A stretch of DNA of 64,000 nt from Phytophthora colocasiae (GCA_018806915.1 JAGKQI010000040.1:558001-622000), one strand, 5' to 3'; counted from the stretch's first letter, positions 42,856 through 54,344 are shown. Translations and numbers: made by a program. The notes: generated by a model from the sequence alone, not told the origin.

Positions 42856-44704
42856 CCCTCCCCCACCAAACCGTGGATACGGAGTATCTACAACTGTAGA
42901 CATAACTGCCTTGTCAAGGCCTGTCACCGGCAACTTTCCGATAAAAGAAATCTCTCAACGAGAGTGCGCGGGTGCGCTGGCTCAACGAGCACATTCTCCA
43001 ATTCTCCCCAGCGAGCCAACCGCTCCTGAGGTGTCCAGTGACCAGGCGTCTACGCCCCAGCGCCTCAGCGCTTTCCGGTCTGAGCCCTCGGCTCCTCTCA
43101 CGCTCTCCGATTCGGAGTATTTCACGGCGTCTCGCCTTCGCTACGGAGCGATGTTCAAGGCCAGCCCGACGTCAAGTGGTAGCGGTGGCTCACCCTTCGA
43201 GTACACGACAGCGTCGCCGACGCGCGACCCACGTCGCTCTCCTACAGAGGAAGGCGAGGTCGAAGTGGACTACGAGGAGTCCGAACAGGGCGATGCCCTT
43301 GCGTCTCCTGCTCTTGCGAGCCCTCGGACGCCCCGATCTGAGCTGCGCTCTCCACGCGATCCGCGTCGGTACTCAATTCCTCGGCAGCTGCGGCAGCCCA
43401 ATCCGTTCCCGGAGGGACCTTCGAGCCTCGTGCTCAACGCGTTGCGCAACGCACCACCGCTTCCTGCTCGCGATGAGCCAGAGTCACTCAAGGGAGTCGA
43501 AGACGCAATCACCAACCCTCTGGATGAGGCACAGGAGGCTTCCCTGAGCGGTGCTCCAGAGTCACGTCGACCGGTCCAACGGGACATCGTGGGGACTTCG
43601 TCGCGGCGCGACTACGGCTTCGAGCCTCGCGACCCTGCCGAGCAGGTGAAGCAGTTGATGGCGCAGCCAAACCTGCATGGTTACGCCATAGGCAATCCTC
43701 CACGTACGGTGGCTGAGACTCAGCAGCGACAGGGGCTCCATGAGCGTTTCCTGACCCCGCAGGTGTGCACACTCGCCGAGTATCGGCAACGCTTAGATAA
43801 GCAACGGCGACGGGAGTCTGTGCCTCAGATGAGGACTTATCCACTCCTGCTCCAAACCGGAGAGACCACCCGGGACTACATGGTCCATGTGGCCACCTGG
43901 GCCGAGGCTTCACGGAAGCTCGCGTCGTTTGACCGGCTCATGGAGAGCTGCGCCGAGGTGGACGTCCGCCTCGCCCGAGGTCTACTCTTCCAGTACGCGA
44001 AGATACGCGTGCGGCCCGGCCGCTTTCCTCGTCACACGACGGCAGTGGCTCCCGCCTCTCAGGCCACTATCCCTGCTTCGCAGGATGCTCCTTCAGTCTC
44101 CGAGGGAGACTCGCTGGCTGTGCCAGCCACGGACCAGAGCCTGAGCTCGGCTGCTAGTCCGTCAGCTTCTCACACTAGTGGTGAGAAGCGGGTGTCGACC
44201 GAGTGGTCGACCTCGAGCCCTTCGGGCGCCCCCGATCTTCGCGATCAAAAGCGTCCACGACGTCAGGGCAGTCCTGCCTCAGGGGCCCTTCAAACTCCCA
44301 CGAGTTTTGGGAATGAGGATATCCACGCCACTTCACCAGATACTGGTTTTGACTACGGTGGCGACGCCGCGCCATCAGGCGCTCCACGTGGTAGTGGGGA
44401 GTCCCCTGCTCATCGAGCAACGGCGGAGGAGGCCGATTCGCTGCGGAACGCAATACTCGACGAGTGTGATGAGCGCTATTTGTCGCGGCGCGCTTGGTAT
44501 CAACTCGATCACTCGATCGGTACTCTCCAGAGTCAGACTCAGTCTCTTCAGGGGAACCTGGAGAGCGTTTGGCATTCGCATGCCCGTCTCGCTCATGACA
44601 TAGAGGAGATTGAAAGCCGGATGGCTTGGCTCGAAGGTCCTCAGTCCCTGACTGCTCGCCTGCACCAGCAGGAGCTTCAGCTCGCCGAGTTGCGGGTCAG
44701 GTGA
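42782..44704 (+). CDS. Antisense ORF of B1, overlapping the pol chromodomain
   Basis: A 640-codon frame on the strand opposite gag-pol. It opens inside the LTR with GTG at 42782 and has its first ATG at 43151 (MFKASPTSSG); the true start is unknown. The N-terminal third is Ser/Pro/Ala-rich. A helical domain follows at about residues 280-420 (RDPAEQVKQLMAQPNLHGYA, DYMVHVATWAEASRKLASFD), then a Ser/Pro/basic linker (RDQKRPRRQGSP). The C-terminus is a coiled coil (SQTQSLQGNLESVWHSHARL, DIEEIESRMAWLEG, LHQQELQLAELR). It matches no family I know. The last ~530 nt lie opposite the pol chromodomain and its linker. A one-base deletion relative to B2 ends the frame at 44704. Confidence 0.65.
   Translation: MTCDLDGVYHTYCSQGAQRRVTPLHPPPPNRGYGVSTTVDITALSRPVTGNFPIKEISQRECAGALAQRAHSPILPSEPTAPEVSSDQASTPQRLSAFRSEPSAPLTLSDSEYFTASRLRYGAMFKASPTSSGSGGSPFEYTTASPTRDPRRSPTEEGEVEVDYEESEQGDALASPALASPRTPRSELRSPRDPRRYSIPRQLRQPNPFPEGPSSLVLNALRNAPPLPARDEPESLKGVEDAITNPLDEAQEASLSGAPESRRPVQRDIVGTSSRRDYGFEPRDPAEQVKQLMAQPNLHGYAIGNPPRTVAETQQRQGLHERFLTPQVCTLAEYRQRLDKQRRRESVPQMRTYPLLLQTGETTRDYMVHVATWAEASRKLASFDRLMESCAEVDVRLARGLLFQYAKIRVRPGRFPRHTTAVAPASQATIPASQDAPSVSEGDSLAVPATDQSLSSAASPSASHTSGEKRVSTEWSTSSPSGAPDLRDQKRPRRQGSPASGALQTPTSFGNEDIHATSPDTGFDYGGDAAPSGAPRGSGESPAHRATAEEADSLRNAILDECDERYLSRRAWYQLDHSIGTLQSQTQSLQGNLESVWHSHARLAHDIEEIESRMAWLEGPQSLTARLHQQELQLAELRVR
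42856..42872 (-). promoter_or_regulatory. Probable polypurine tract of B1
   Basis: On the element strand it reads GGTTTGGTGGGGGAGGG, directly before the 3' LTR. Each array unit has it too; B2 has lost it. Confidence 0.65.
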
Positions 44705-45236
44705 CGTTGCTGCTGCAGATGACGCAGCCTGGGCACGTGTCGTCGGTGCCAGCGCCTCCGCGCTCCCCCCCCGCGGGGTCCCGATATGGCTTAAGCAAGC
44801 CGACGTAGAACACCGGGTGTGTTCGCATCCGCTTTGGCAAGTCAAGCGTGTATGCCAGGCCCTTCTTGGCCACGACCGTAAATGGTCCGATGAAACGCGG
44901 ACGCAATTTCGTCTTAAAGACACTTGACACTGCATGTGTAGGTAGGTTCTTAGCGTTTAATAAAACCTGGTCACCGACCTTAAATTCCCATACATTGCTT
45001 CTACCTTTTGTATCCGCTTGTTCCTTCTGAACGTCTTGGCTTTCAGCCATCGCGTCACGTACACGGCGTAATACGCTCAATCTCACCGAGAGGAAGTCAT
45101 CGACTTGTTTACGCACAGCAGAAGGGCTGATATCAGCAAGCTCGGAGTCGAGCGACGGCACAGCCTCTCCCCCACCAAGCCCAAGGCTACCGCGTGGCGG
45201 AGTGAGCGGAACGCGCGGGTGCGCAAGGCCGTTCAC
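44175..45236 (-). pseudogene. B1 integrase C-terminal module and chromodomain
   Basis: The integrase C-terminus shows a KVGDQVLLNAKNLP strand and a GPY-like module (RPRFIGPFTVVAKKG, HPVFYVGLLKPYRD). A run of eight G follows, after which the chromodomain lies in another phase: TPHYHVERLMARR, NQYLVKWRGYPHSQNSWE and a helical end (PDVVDAFDRED). B2 has the same G8 and the same phase difference. The chromodomain would guide integration to modified chromatin. It is overlapped on the plus strand by the antisense ORF. Confidence 0.8.
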
Positions 45237-46618
45237 GTAGAACGGGTGAAGCCTGTCGAGGCATGCACCGCATTGTTCATGGAGAACTCAACGAGAGGGA
45301 GCATAGCGCTCCAACGCTTCGGCGTTTCAGCGCATACGCTGCGGAGGATGTCCTCCAGAACGCGGTTCACGCGTTCGGTCTGACCGTCGGTCTGCGGATG
45401 GTCCGCCGTGGACATGTCCAGTCGAGTGCCCAGCACCTTGAAGACGGACGTCCAGAAGTGACCCGTGAAACGGGGATCTCGATCCGAGACAATGGTCTCA
45501 GGCAGTCCATGCTGGCGGAAGACCCGATCGATGAAGATCGTCGCTGTACCAGCACCATCGACGGTGTCCGGCACAGCCGCTAGATGAGCCATCTTGCTCA
45601 GACGGTCAACAAAGACCACCACGCCCGTGTTGCCTGCCGAGTCCTTCGGCAGGCCAAACACAAAGTCCATACTTATGGACTGCCAACACCCAGAGGGTAC
45701 AGGTAAGCTCGCCAAAGGCGCAGCCGCATGCGGCGAGGGTTTAACCCGCTGACACGTCTCGCACGTGCGCACATATGTGCTGACCCACTTGTACATCTTC
45801 GGCCACCAGTACATGGAGCTCACCGAGCCGTACATCTTCTCGCGACCGAGGTGGCCGCCTGTGGGTGTGTCGTGAGCCTCATAGAGGATACGGTACTTCA
45901 GATCCTCATCGTGAGGAACTACCACTCGTGGTGGGTCATCCTGACCCGTGCTGTAGTACAGCAGACCGCCTTCCAGGCTGTAGCGTTGGAGTCTCGCCTT
46001 TAGGCGTCGTGACAGAGTCACCTTTGAGTCGTTAAACTCATCGCTCCCCAGAGCTTGGAGCAACGCGACACAAGAGTCGTCCTGAGCGTACGCTGCTCGA
46101 ACTATGTCCGTCACGGACGACGTCACCGAGGTGACATGAGATAACTCATAGTCCGGGCGACGTGATAACGCGTCAGCGAGGACGTTCTGCCTGCCAGGCT
46201 TGTACTTCACCTCGAAGTTATACTCCGCAAAGAAGGAGAGCCATCGGGCCATCCTCTGCGAGAGGTGAGGCGACTGCGTCGCTGTGCGTAGTGACGCATG
46301 ATCCGTGTAGATCACAAACGGGTTGGAGCCGAGCAGGTGAACCCTGAATTTGACGAGAGCGTACTTCATCGCAAGTAGCTCCTTGTCATGAACTGGATAG
46401 TTCTTCTCAGCAGCCTTGAGCTGTCGCGACTCAAACGCAATGACGCGTTCGCGCCCTTCGGCGTCCGCTTGTAGCAAAGCACTGCCGATGGCAAAGTCCG
46501 AGGCGTCACAGACGACAATAAACGGACGAGCGGGGTCTGGCAGCGCCAGTATCGGTGCCTGAAGCAGGCTATCCTGATACAAGTGAACGCATTCTCGTGC
46601 TCGGCACGCCATACCCAC
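45233..46618 (-). pseudogene. B1 RNase H and integrase zinc finger plus core
   Basis: A single Gypsy RNase H has all acidic residues: IVVCDASDFAIGS, DKELLAMKYAL, VIYTDHASLR and VLADALSRR. The integrase zinc finger follows (EAHDTPTGGHLG, CETCQRVK), then the core with D in SISMDFVFGL, D in IVSDRDPRFTG and E in DGQTERVNR. No second RNase H is present, unlike family A. The frame is separated from RT by a one-base deletion near 46573 and ends early at 45233, where another indel shifts it into the C-terminal module. Confidence 0.88.
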
Positions 46619-47400
46619 TCGGCATCCTTCTTAAGGAGATCCGTCAGTGGCCGAGCCAACTCAGCGTAGTTCTCGCTGTACTTGTGCAAGTAGTTGGCCA
46701 AACCCAGCCACTTACGCAAGTCCTTCTGGTTCAAGGGAACCGGCCAATCCACAATGGCCTTGACCTTTGCTGGATCAGCACGGAGGCCATGCTTCCCAAT
46801 GAAGCACCCTAGGAAGGGGATTTCTTCCGCGCCAAAGACGCACTTGTCTGCGTTGGCGTACAGCTTGTTCGTGCGCATGCACTCGAGCACAGCTCTCACG
46901 TGTTCCACGTGCACCTCAACGTCAGTCTTGCCGTGTTCGGCCTGACTGTGGACGAACACGTCGTCAAAGTACGTTTGTGCGAATGCCCGTAGGGGCCTGA
47001 AAAGCTGCGTCACTAGACGATTGAACGTTGCGGGCGCGTTCGAGAGCCCTTGGGGCATGACGAGCCACTCCCAGAGCATACCGCTCGGGGTGCTCACCGC
47101 TGTAAGCGGAATATCACTGGCTCGCATGAGCAGCTGATAGTACCCATCGACTAAGTCGAGTGCACTGTACATGGTGCAACCCACCATGTTGTTCTGAAGA
47201 ACATCCTTCCTAGGAATCGGCGTCTGCGCCGGAATCGTGGCAGTGTTGAGCTTGTTAAAAGCGTGAACGATACGCCACTTGCCATTCGGCTTTCTGACAC
47301 AGAACGTTGGCGCGGAATGCGGATACTTGCTCTCGCGCACGAGACCCGCCGCGTGCTTCGCACGGAAGAAGGCGTCAATGACGTCGCATTGCTCTTTAGG
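46575..47400 (-). pseudogene. B1 reverse transcriptase
   Basis: The RT core is complete: SAPTFCVRKPNGKWRIV, MYSALDLVDGYYQLLM (first catalytic aspartate), WEWLVMPQGLSNAPATFN, AQTYFDDVFVHS (catalytic FDD), GAEEIPFLGCFIGKHG and the thumb LRKWLGLANYLHKY. It continues from the protease-linker frame by a phase change near 47400 and loses frame near 46573 before RNase H. It is otherwise undamaged here, whereas B2 has a stop in the thumb. Confidence 0.88.
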
Positions 47401-48765
47401 AAGAGGCCACTGCCGATTTAGTTCCGGGAATTAAGTCGATCTCATGACGAACGCCTCGGTCAGGAGGCAGGCCACTCGGTGGTTCCTTCGAGACAACGTC
47501 TCCATATTCCTTCAACAAGGAGTAGAAGGGATCCGAGGGATTCTTGAGGATCTCCGATCCACTCCTGGCGTTCAACGCCTTCTTGACTTCGGCCAAGACG
47601 GACTCGTCAACGAGGGACGACGAGTTTAACTCCTCCTCAGGTCGAACGATGACCACCTCGGCGAGTTCGCCAGCCTTCAAGGCATCGCCAAAGTCGGCGA
47701 AGGACATCTCCTCTAGCTCAAGGAGCTTGTCAACACTTGGCAAGTCGTCCAGCAGGACACTGCCTTCGGCACTGCCGCCCACTCCATCAACCAGAGTGTA
47801 TAGCTGCCCACAGCCCTCCGGTGCGTCGGCACTTGACGTCACGGATGACTCAGACGCAGAGCGTCTCGCCCGAAGGGCCTTACGACGTCTTCGCCTAGCC
47901 GAAGATCGTCTACTCGACGGAGTACGTGCCGTCGCACAAGTTTCGGCCTCTCTCGGCCCAGTGTCAGGGACACTCAGCGATCCACTCGGTCGACGACCGA
48001 TGCCGCTCAGCGGAGTACGTGCCGCTGCACCATCTGTGACCGTAGCTGGTCTAATGTCCGAGACATTCAGCGATCGGCTTGGTCCACGACCAGCATCGCT
48101 CGGCGGAGTACGTGCCGCTCCACAGGGATTACGTGGGTTCTGCCCACACGTTGACTCACTGTCAACCAGCGCTATGCGCTCAACAGGGCTGCGATCCTCG
48201 CACTCGGTGCTGTCCACTAACTCGGACACACCGACTTCCAGCATCATTGCCGACTCGGCTCGATGCTCGCGCCAATAGCGCTTCTGCTTCCTAGCAGAGG
48301 TGGGTTCATGACTCGCCAAAGCTCCACTAGGAGAGAAGTGCGTAGCACCTAAGGTCTTCGACCTCCAGTCGATCCATGGCTCGTGGCGCTCCAGCCACGC
48401 CATACCAAGGATGAGGTCGTACCTCGAATCCAGGTCCAAGACCAAGCAGCGTTCCACGCTGTCGAAGTCCAGGAACTTCAGCCGTAGGTCCATGGGGACC
48501 TTGGCTGCCGTGACACGGACGCCCGTCGCTAGACGGACAGTGACGGTGTCACCTCTTCGCGCTCGAAGCGCCTCAGCATATTGCTGACTACCCTCAACGG
48601 TGGAGCGTCTGACGTAGTTGCCAGACGCTCCTGGAATCGATCAACACGATCCACGGCTTCGAAGCCCTTCACGTCCACATGGACGACCAGCAAGCCCTGC
48701 TTGCTCACACGTTCCGTGTTCAAGAGCACGGAGCTCTTCGGGGCTGGAGCCCCAGTGCCTCTCAC
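47396..48765 (-). pseudogene. B1 protease and linker, protease frameshifted
   Basis: The downstream part (48493-47396) carries the protease C-terminal half (DLILGMAWLERHEPWIDW) and a long Ser/Arg/Glu-rich linker before RT. The active-site region at about 48640-48670 is disrupted by a +1 and a -2 indel relative to B2, which keeps VLIDSGASGNYV. The N-terminal part is in another phase (48765-48529). The aspartic protease would process Gag-Pol; this copy cannot. Confidence 0.8.
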
Positions 48766-48779
48766 GCACTGCAGAACTC

Positions 48780-49779
48780 AGTTCTTCCCCAGTAGACCGC
48801 CCCGCGTCTACTGGGAGCCGTCGTTTCCCTGGGCAGAGCCCAAAGCGGGACCCGCGACAGGGTTGCGGCCATTCTGGCCGGCGCGCTCTTTGCGCAGAGG
48901 GCAGTTGGGCCTCAGGTGTGTGGGACTACCACACGTGTAGCACCGACGAGTGCTCATACGCTGCACCGCAGCTCATAGCTCGGCTACTTCATCTTCAGCA
49001 TAGCTGAGGTCCATGGGTTCGGGTCCCCCGGACCCTGTGCTATTAGCACCGACCCTCGACAACTTAAAGTTGTGTTCAGCATTCAATGCCACGCTAACAG
49101 CGTCCTCGAAGGTGCGAGGATTCTGACGGAATGCCTCCGTCCTGGCCACGCCAGCTCTCAGACCTTCCATGAAGATAGTCACAGTGACCACCTCAGGTAG
49201 AGGATCGGCAGCCATGCCGGCAATGAGCGTGCGCAGCTCTTGGACATAGTCCACCAGGTCCTTCTTGCCCTGTCGGCAAGCGAGGAAGCGTGACCGCACG
49301 CGATACGCCTGGTTAGGTGGAGCAAATACTTGCGTAAGCTTAGCCTTAAGCTCACCCCAAGTGGGGAAGGCCATTTCTACAGACGTCCCAGCCGTCAAGG
49401 CCCATTCTCGCGCTCGACCTTCGAGCTTAGAGATGGCGAACGCCACGCGTTGGCCTTCCAACTGGAGCATAGCGGCCCCCATGGCCATTTCGACCTCTCG
49501 GGTCCACAATAGGAGGTTCTCTCGTTCGTGCCCGTGAATGGTCTTCCCGCTGAGCGTGACGGGCTTAGCTCTCGGAGCGGGATTAACTCCTTTTACATTC
49601 CGCTGAATGTGCTCAACGAGAGCGTTCTCGTACGAGGCAAATGCCTCCAGGCGCGCGTTGACGGCCTCCGGCCCTTGAGACGCAAGGTGCGCCATACCTT
49701 CAGGGCCCAGCAAGGACGTAAGCTTGTTAAGCGTGTCCCGCTGACTCGGAGTCAAGTGAGCGTATGCTTCTGGCTCCAT
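48780..49779 (-). pseudogene. B1 gag, truncated by a nonsense mutation
   Basis: The frame starts at ATG 49779 (MEPEAYAHLTPSQRDTL). The capsid-like domain includes [29 protein letters not shown] and [20 protein letters not shown]. The frame stops at 48973-48975 with TGA where B2 has CGA (Arg). The zinc knuckle that lies downstream in B2 ([14 protein letters not shown]) is therefore lost from translation, though its sequence is still present up to about 48780. The stop is one C-to-T change on the sense strand. Confidence 0.88.
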
Positions 49780-49816
49780 TCTCACAGAGAAACAGTCTTC
49801 AACTCAGGAGTTGGAT

Positions 49817-49834
49817 TGACTACAAGTGCTACCA
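49817..49834 (-). promoter_or_regulatory. Probable primer binding site of B1
   Basis: The element strand reads TGGTAGCACTTGTAGTCA two bases after the LTR end. The same sequence is in B2 near 56732-56749. Confidence 0.6.
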
Positions 49835-49836
49835 GA

Positions 49837-50248
49837 TGCAGCGGGGCTGCGTAGGTGTGCACGGCACAGAGGAAGTTGGGTTGACTCGTAGAGTCCTGCT
49901 TGCAAGGCACTAGCCTTCGGTTCTATACAAGAACCAAGTAGACCACTAAATACGGGACTCTCACAATCAGTGTCCCTATAATAAAGGAACTAACACTAAT
50001 TATGTAAAATGCAAACTGATTTTTATTTATTTTATTGCCCTAATCCTGAATGTAACGGATTTAGTATCTAACATACTAAATCCTAATCAAATGCAATGTG
50101 TGGCTCTGAGCTAACAGCCAGCAACTGGCTACATATGTGACGTGTGAGAAACACTATGTGTCGTACACGGATCTGTGACTTGTGACCTGGATGGTGTATA
50201 CCACACCTATTGTAGCCAAGGCGCGCAGCGCCGTGTAACCCCGTTACA
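49837..50248 (-). repeat. LTR shared by B1 (5') and B2 (3')
   Basis: 412 bp. No sequence separates B1 and B2 other than this LTR, as expected from recombination between LTRs or from a tandem insertion. On its left is the B1 primer site; on its right the B2 antisense ORF begins without the usual module. Confidence 0.9.
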
Positions 50249-51751
50249 CCTGCTCCTGCGAGCCCTCGGACGACTCGATCTGAGCTGCGCTCTCCACGTG
50301 ATCCGCGCCGGTACTCAATTCCTCGGCAGCTGCGGCAGCCCAATCCGTTCCCGGAGGGACCTTCGAGCCTCGTGCTCAACGCGTTGCGCAACGCACCACC
50401 GCTTCCTGCTCGCGATGAGCCAGAGTCACTCAAGGGAGTCGAAGACGCAATCACCAACCCTCTGGATGAGGCACAGGAGGCTTCCCTGAGCGGTGCTCCA
50501 GAGTCACGTCGACCGGTCCAACGGGACATCGTGGGGACTTCGTCGCGGCGCGACTACGGCTTCGAGCCTCGCGACCCTGCCGAGCAGGTGAAGCAGTTGA
50601 TGGCGCAGCCAAACCTGCATGGTTACGCCATAGGCAATCCTCCACGTACGGTGGCTGAGACTCAGCAGCGACAGGGGCTCCATGAGCGTTTCCTGACCCC
50701 GCAGGTGTGCACACTCGCCGAGTATCGGCAACGCTTAGATAAGCAACGGCGACGGGAGTCTGTGCCTCAGATGAGGACTTATCCACTCCTGCTCCAAACC
50801 GGAGAGACCACCCGGGACTACATGGTCCATGTGGCCACCTGGGCCGAGGCTTCACGGAAGCTCGCGTCGTTTGACCGGCTCATGGAGAGCTGCGCCGAGG
50901 TGGACGTCCGCCTCGCCCGAGGTCTACTCTTCCAGTACGCGAAGATACGCGTGCGGCCCGGCCGCTTTCCTCGTCACACGACGGCAGTGGCTCCCGCCTC
51001 TCAGGTTACTCATCCCTGCTTCGCAGGATGCTCCTTCAGTCTCCGAGGGAGACTCGCTGGCTGTGCCAGCCACGGACCAGAGCCTGAGCTCGGCTGCTGT
51101 CCGTCAGCTTCTCACACTAGTGGTGAGAAGCGGGTGTCGACCGAGTGGTCGACCTCGAGCCCTTCGGGCGCCCCCGATCTTCGCGATCAAAAGCGTCCAC
51201 GACGTCAGGGCAGTCCTGCCTCAGGGGCCCTTCAAACTCCCACGAGTTTTGGGAATGATGATATCCACGCCACTTCACCAGATACTGGTTTTGACTACGG
51301 TGGCGACGCCGCGCCATCAGGCGCTCCACGTGGTAGTGGGGAGTCCCCTGCTCATCGAGCAACGGCGGAGGAGGCCGATTCGCTGCGGAACGCAATACTC
51401 GACGAGTGTGATGAGCGCTATTTGTCGCGGCGCGCTTGGTATCAACTCGATCACTCGATCGGTACTCTCCAGAGTCAGACTCAGTCTCTTCAGGGGAACC
51501 TGGAGAGCGTTTGGCATTCGCATGCCCGTCTCGCTCATGACATAGAGGAGATTGAAAGCCGGATGGCTTGGCTCGAAGGTCCTCAGTCCCTGACTGCTCG
51601 CCTGCACCAGCAGGAGCTTCAGCTCGCCGAGTTGCGGGGTCAGGTGACGTTGCTGCTGCAGATGACGCAGCCTGGGCACGTGTCGTCGGTGCCAGCGCCT
51701 CCGCGCTCCCCCCCCGCGGGGTCCCGATATGGCTTAAGCAAGCCGACGTAG
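50249..51751 (+). pseudogene. Antisense ORF of B2, N-terminal module deleted
   Basis: This is the same protein as in B1 from SPRTPRSELRS-type sequence onward, but the first ~450 bp after the LTR, including the polypurine tract, are missing. The main frame (50372-51751) keeps the helical domain and the full C-terminal coiled coil (LHQQELQLAELRGQVTLLLQ) and ends PPAGSRYGLSKPT. A local frame change near 51005 (SQVTHPCFAGCSF against SQATIPASQDAPS) is later corrected. The frame is still open over 459 codons despite losing its start. Confidence 0.65.
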
Positions 51752-52170
51752 AACACCGGGTGTGTTCGCATCCGCTTTGGCAAGTCAAGCGTGTATGCCA
51801 GGCCCTTCTTGGCCACGACCGTAAATGGTCCGATGAAACGCGGACGCAATTTCGTCTTAAAGACACTTGACACTGCATGTGTAGGTAGGTTCTTAGCGTT
51901 TAATAAAACCTGGTCACCGACCTTAAATTCCCATACATTGCTTCTACCTTTTGTATCCGCTTGTTCCTTCTGAACGTCTTGGCTTTCAGCCATCGCGTCA
52001 CGTACACGGCGTAATACGCTCAATCTCACCGAGAGGAAGTCATCGACTTGTTTACGCACAGCAGAAGGGCTGATATCAGCAAGCTCGGAGTCGAGCGACG
52101 GCACAGCCTCTCCCCCACCAAGCCCAAGGCTACCGCGTGGCGGGAGTGAGCGGAACGCGCGGGTGCGCAA
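51117..52170 (-). pseudogene. B2 integrase C-terminal module and chromodomain
   Basis: The GPY-like module lies in 52170-51640 and the chromodomain frame in 51878-51117, with YHVERLMARR and LVKWRGYHHSQNSWE. As in B1, they are out of phase across a G8 run near 51710. The chromodomain frame overlaps the antisense ORF. One residue differs from B1 in the chromodomain (Pro to His after WRGY). Confidence 0.8.
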
Positions 52171-52271
52171 GGCCGTTCACGTAGAACGGGGTGAAGCCTG
52201 TCGAGGCATGCACCGCATTGTTCATGGAGAACTCAACGAGAGGGAGCATAGCGCTCCAACGCTTCGGCGTT

Positions 52272-53649
52272 TCAGCGCATACGCTGCGGGAGGATGTCCT
52301 CCAGAACGCGGTTCACGCGTTCGGTCTGACCGTCGGTCTGCGGATGGTCCGCCGTGGACATGTCCAGTCGAGTGCCCAGCACCTTGAAGACGGACGTCCA
52401 GAAGTGACCCGTGAAACGGGGATCTCGATCCGAGACAATGGTCTCAGGCAGTCCATGCTGGCGGAAGACCCGATCGATGAAGATCGTCGCTGTACCAGCA
52501 CCATCGACGGTGTCCGGCACAGCCGCTAGATGAGCCATCTTGCTCAGACGGTCAACAAAGACCACCACGCCCGTGTTGCCTGCCGGAGTCCTTCGGCAGG
52601 CCAAACACAAAGTCCATACTTATGGACTGCCAACACCCAGAGGGTACAGGTAAGCTCGCCAAAGGCGCAGCCGCATGCGGCGAGGGTTTAACCCGCTGAC
52701 ACGTCTCGCACGTGCGCACATATGTGCTGACCCACTTGTACATCTTCGGCCACCAGTACATGGAGCTCACCGAGCCGTACATCTTCTCGCGACCGAGGTG
52801 GCCGCCTGTGGGTGTGTCGTGAGCCTCATAGAGGATACGGTACTTCAGATCCTCATCGTGAGGAACTACCACTCGTGGTGGGTCATCCTGACCCGTGCTG
52901 TAGTACAGCAGACCGCCTTCCAGGCTGTAGCGTTGGAGTCTCGCCTTTAGGCGTCGTGACAGAGTCACCTTTGAGTCGTTAAACTCATCGCTCCCCAGAG
53001 CTTGGAGCAACGCGACACAAGAGTCGTCCTGAGCGTACGCTGCTCGAACTATGTCCGTCACGGACGACGTCACCGAGGTGACATGAGATAACTCATAGTC
53101 CGGGCGACGTGATAACGCGTCAGCGAGGACGTTCTGCCTGCCAGGCTTGTACTTCACCTCGAAGTTATACTCCGCAAAGAAGGAGAGCCATCGGGCCATC
53201 CTCTGCGAGAGGTGAGGCGACTGCGTCGCTGTGCGTAGTGACGCATGATCCGTGTAGATCACAAACGGGTTGGAGCCGAGCAGGTGAACCCTGAATTTGA
53301 CGAGAGCGTACTTCATCGCAAGTAGCTCCTTGTCATGAACTGGATAGTTCTTCTCAGCAGCCTTGAGCTGTCGCGACTCAAACGCAATGACGCGTTCGCG
53401 CCCTTCGGCGTCCGCTTGTAGCAAAGCACTGCCGATGGCAAAGTCCGAGGCGTCACAGACGACAATAAACGGACGAGCGGGGTCTGGCAGCGCCAGTATC
53501 GGTGCCTGAAGCAGGCTATCCTTGATACAAGTGAACGCATTCTCGTGCTCGGCACGCCATACCCACTCGGCATCCTTCTTAAGGAGATCCGTCAGTGGCC
53601 GAGCCAACTCAGCGTAGTTCTCGCTATACTTGTGCAAGTAGTTGGCCAA
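52272..53649 (-). pseudogene. B2 RT thumb, RNase H and integrase core
   Basis: The frame 53649-52552 runs from the RT thumb through RNase H (IVVCDASDFAIGS, TDHASLR, ADALSRR) to the integrase finger, with no break at the RT-RNase H junction where B1 has one. A one-base insertion near 52587 shifts the rest into 52610-52272 (IVSDRDPRFTG, DGQTERVNR). A second insertion near 52290 breaks the frame again. Confidence 0.85.
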
Positions 53650-53655
53650 GCCCAG

Positions 53656-54344
53656 TCACTTACGCAAGTCCTTCTGGTTCAAGGGAACCGGCCAGTCCAC
53701 AATGGCCTTGACCTTTGCTGGATCAGCACGAAGGCCATGCTTCCCAATGAAGCACCCTAGGAAGGGGATTTCTTCCGCGCCAAAGACGCACTTGTCTGCG
53801 TTGGCGTACAGCTTGTTCGTGCGCATGCACTCGAGCACAGCTCTCACGTGTTCCACGTGCACCTCAACGTCAGTCTTGCCGTGTTCGGCCTGACTGTGGA
53901 CGAACACGTCGTCAAAGTACGTTTGTGCGAATGCCCGTAGGGGCCTGAACAGCTGCGTCACTAGACGATTGAACGTTGCGGGCGCGTTCGAGAGCCCTTG
54001 GGGCATGACGAGCCACTCCCAGAGCATACCGCTCGGGGTGCTCACCGCTGTAAGCGGAATATCACTGGCTCGCATGAGCAGCTGATAGTACCCATCGACT
54101 AAGTCGAGTGCACTGTACATGGTGCAACCCACCATGTTGTTCTGAAGAACATCCTTCCTAGGAATCGGCGTCTGCGCCGGAATCGTGGCAGTGTTGAGCT
54201 TGTTAAAAGCGTGAACGATACGCCACTTGCCATTCGGCTTTCTGACACAGAACGTTGGCGCGGAATGCGGAGACTTGCTCTCGCGCACGAGACCCGCCGC
54301 GTGCTTCGCACGGAAGAAGGCGTCAATGACGTCGCATTGCTCTT
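53656..54344 (-). pseudogene. B2 reverse transcriptase, stop in the thumb
   Basis: It keeps the full RT core (MYSALDLVDGYYQLLM, AQTYFDDVFVHS). The frame ends at 53656-53658 with TGA in place of the Trp codon of LRKWLGLANYL, a single change. B1 keeps the Trp. Confidence 0.88.

Noticed and set aside
44175..44453. Chromodomain frame as a host gene
   Set aside because: It is the end of family-B pol, repeated in B2 at the same place relative to integrase.
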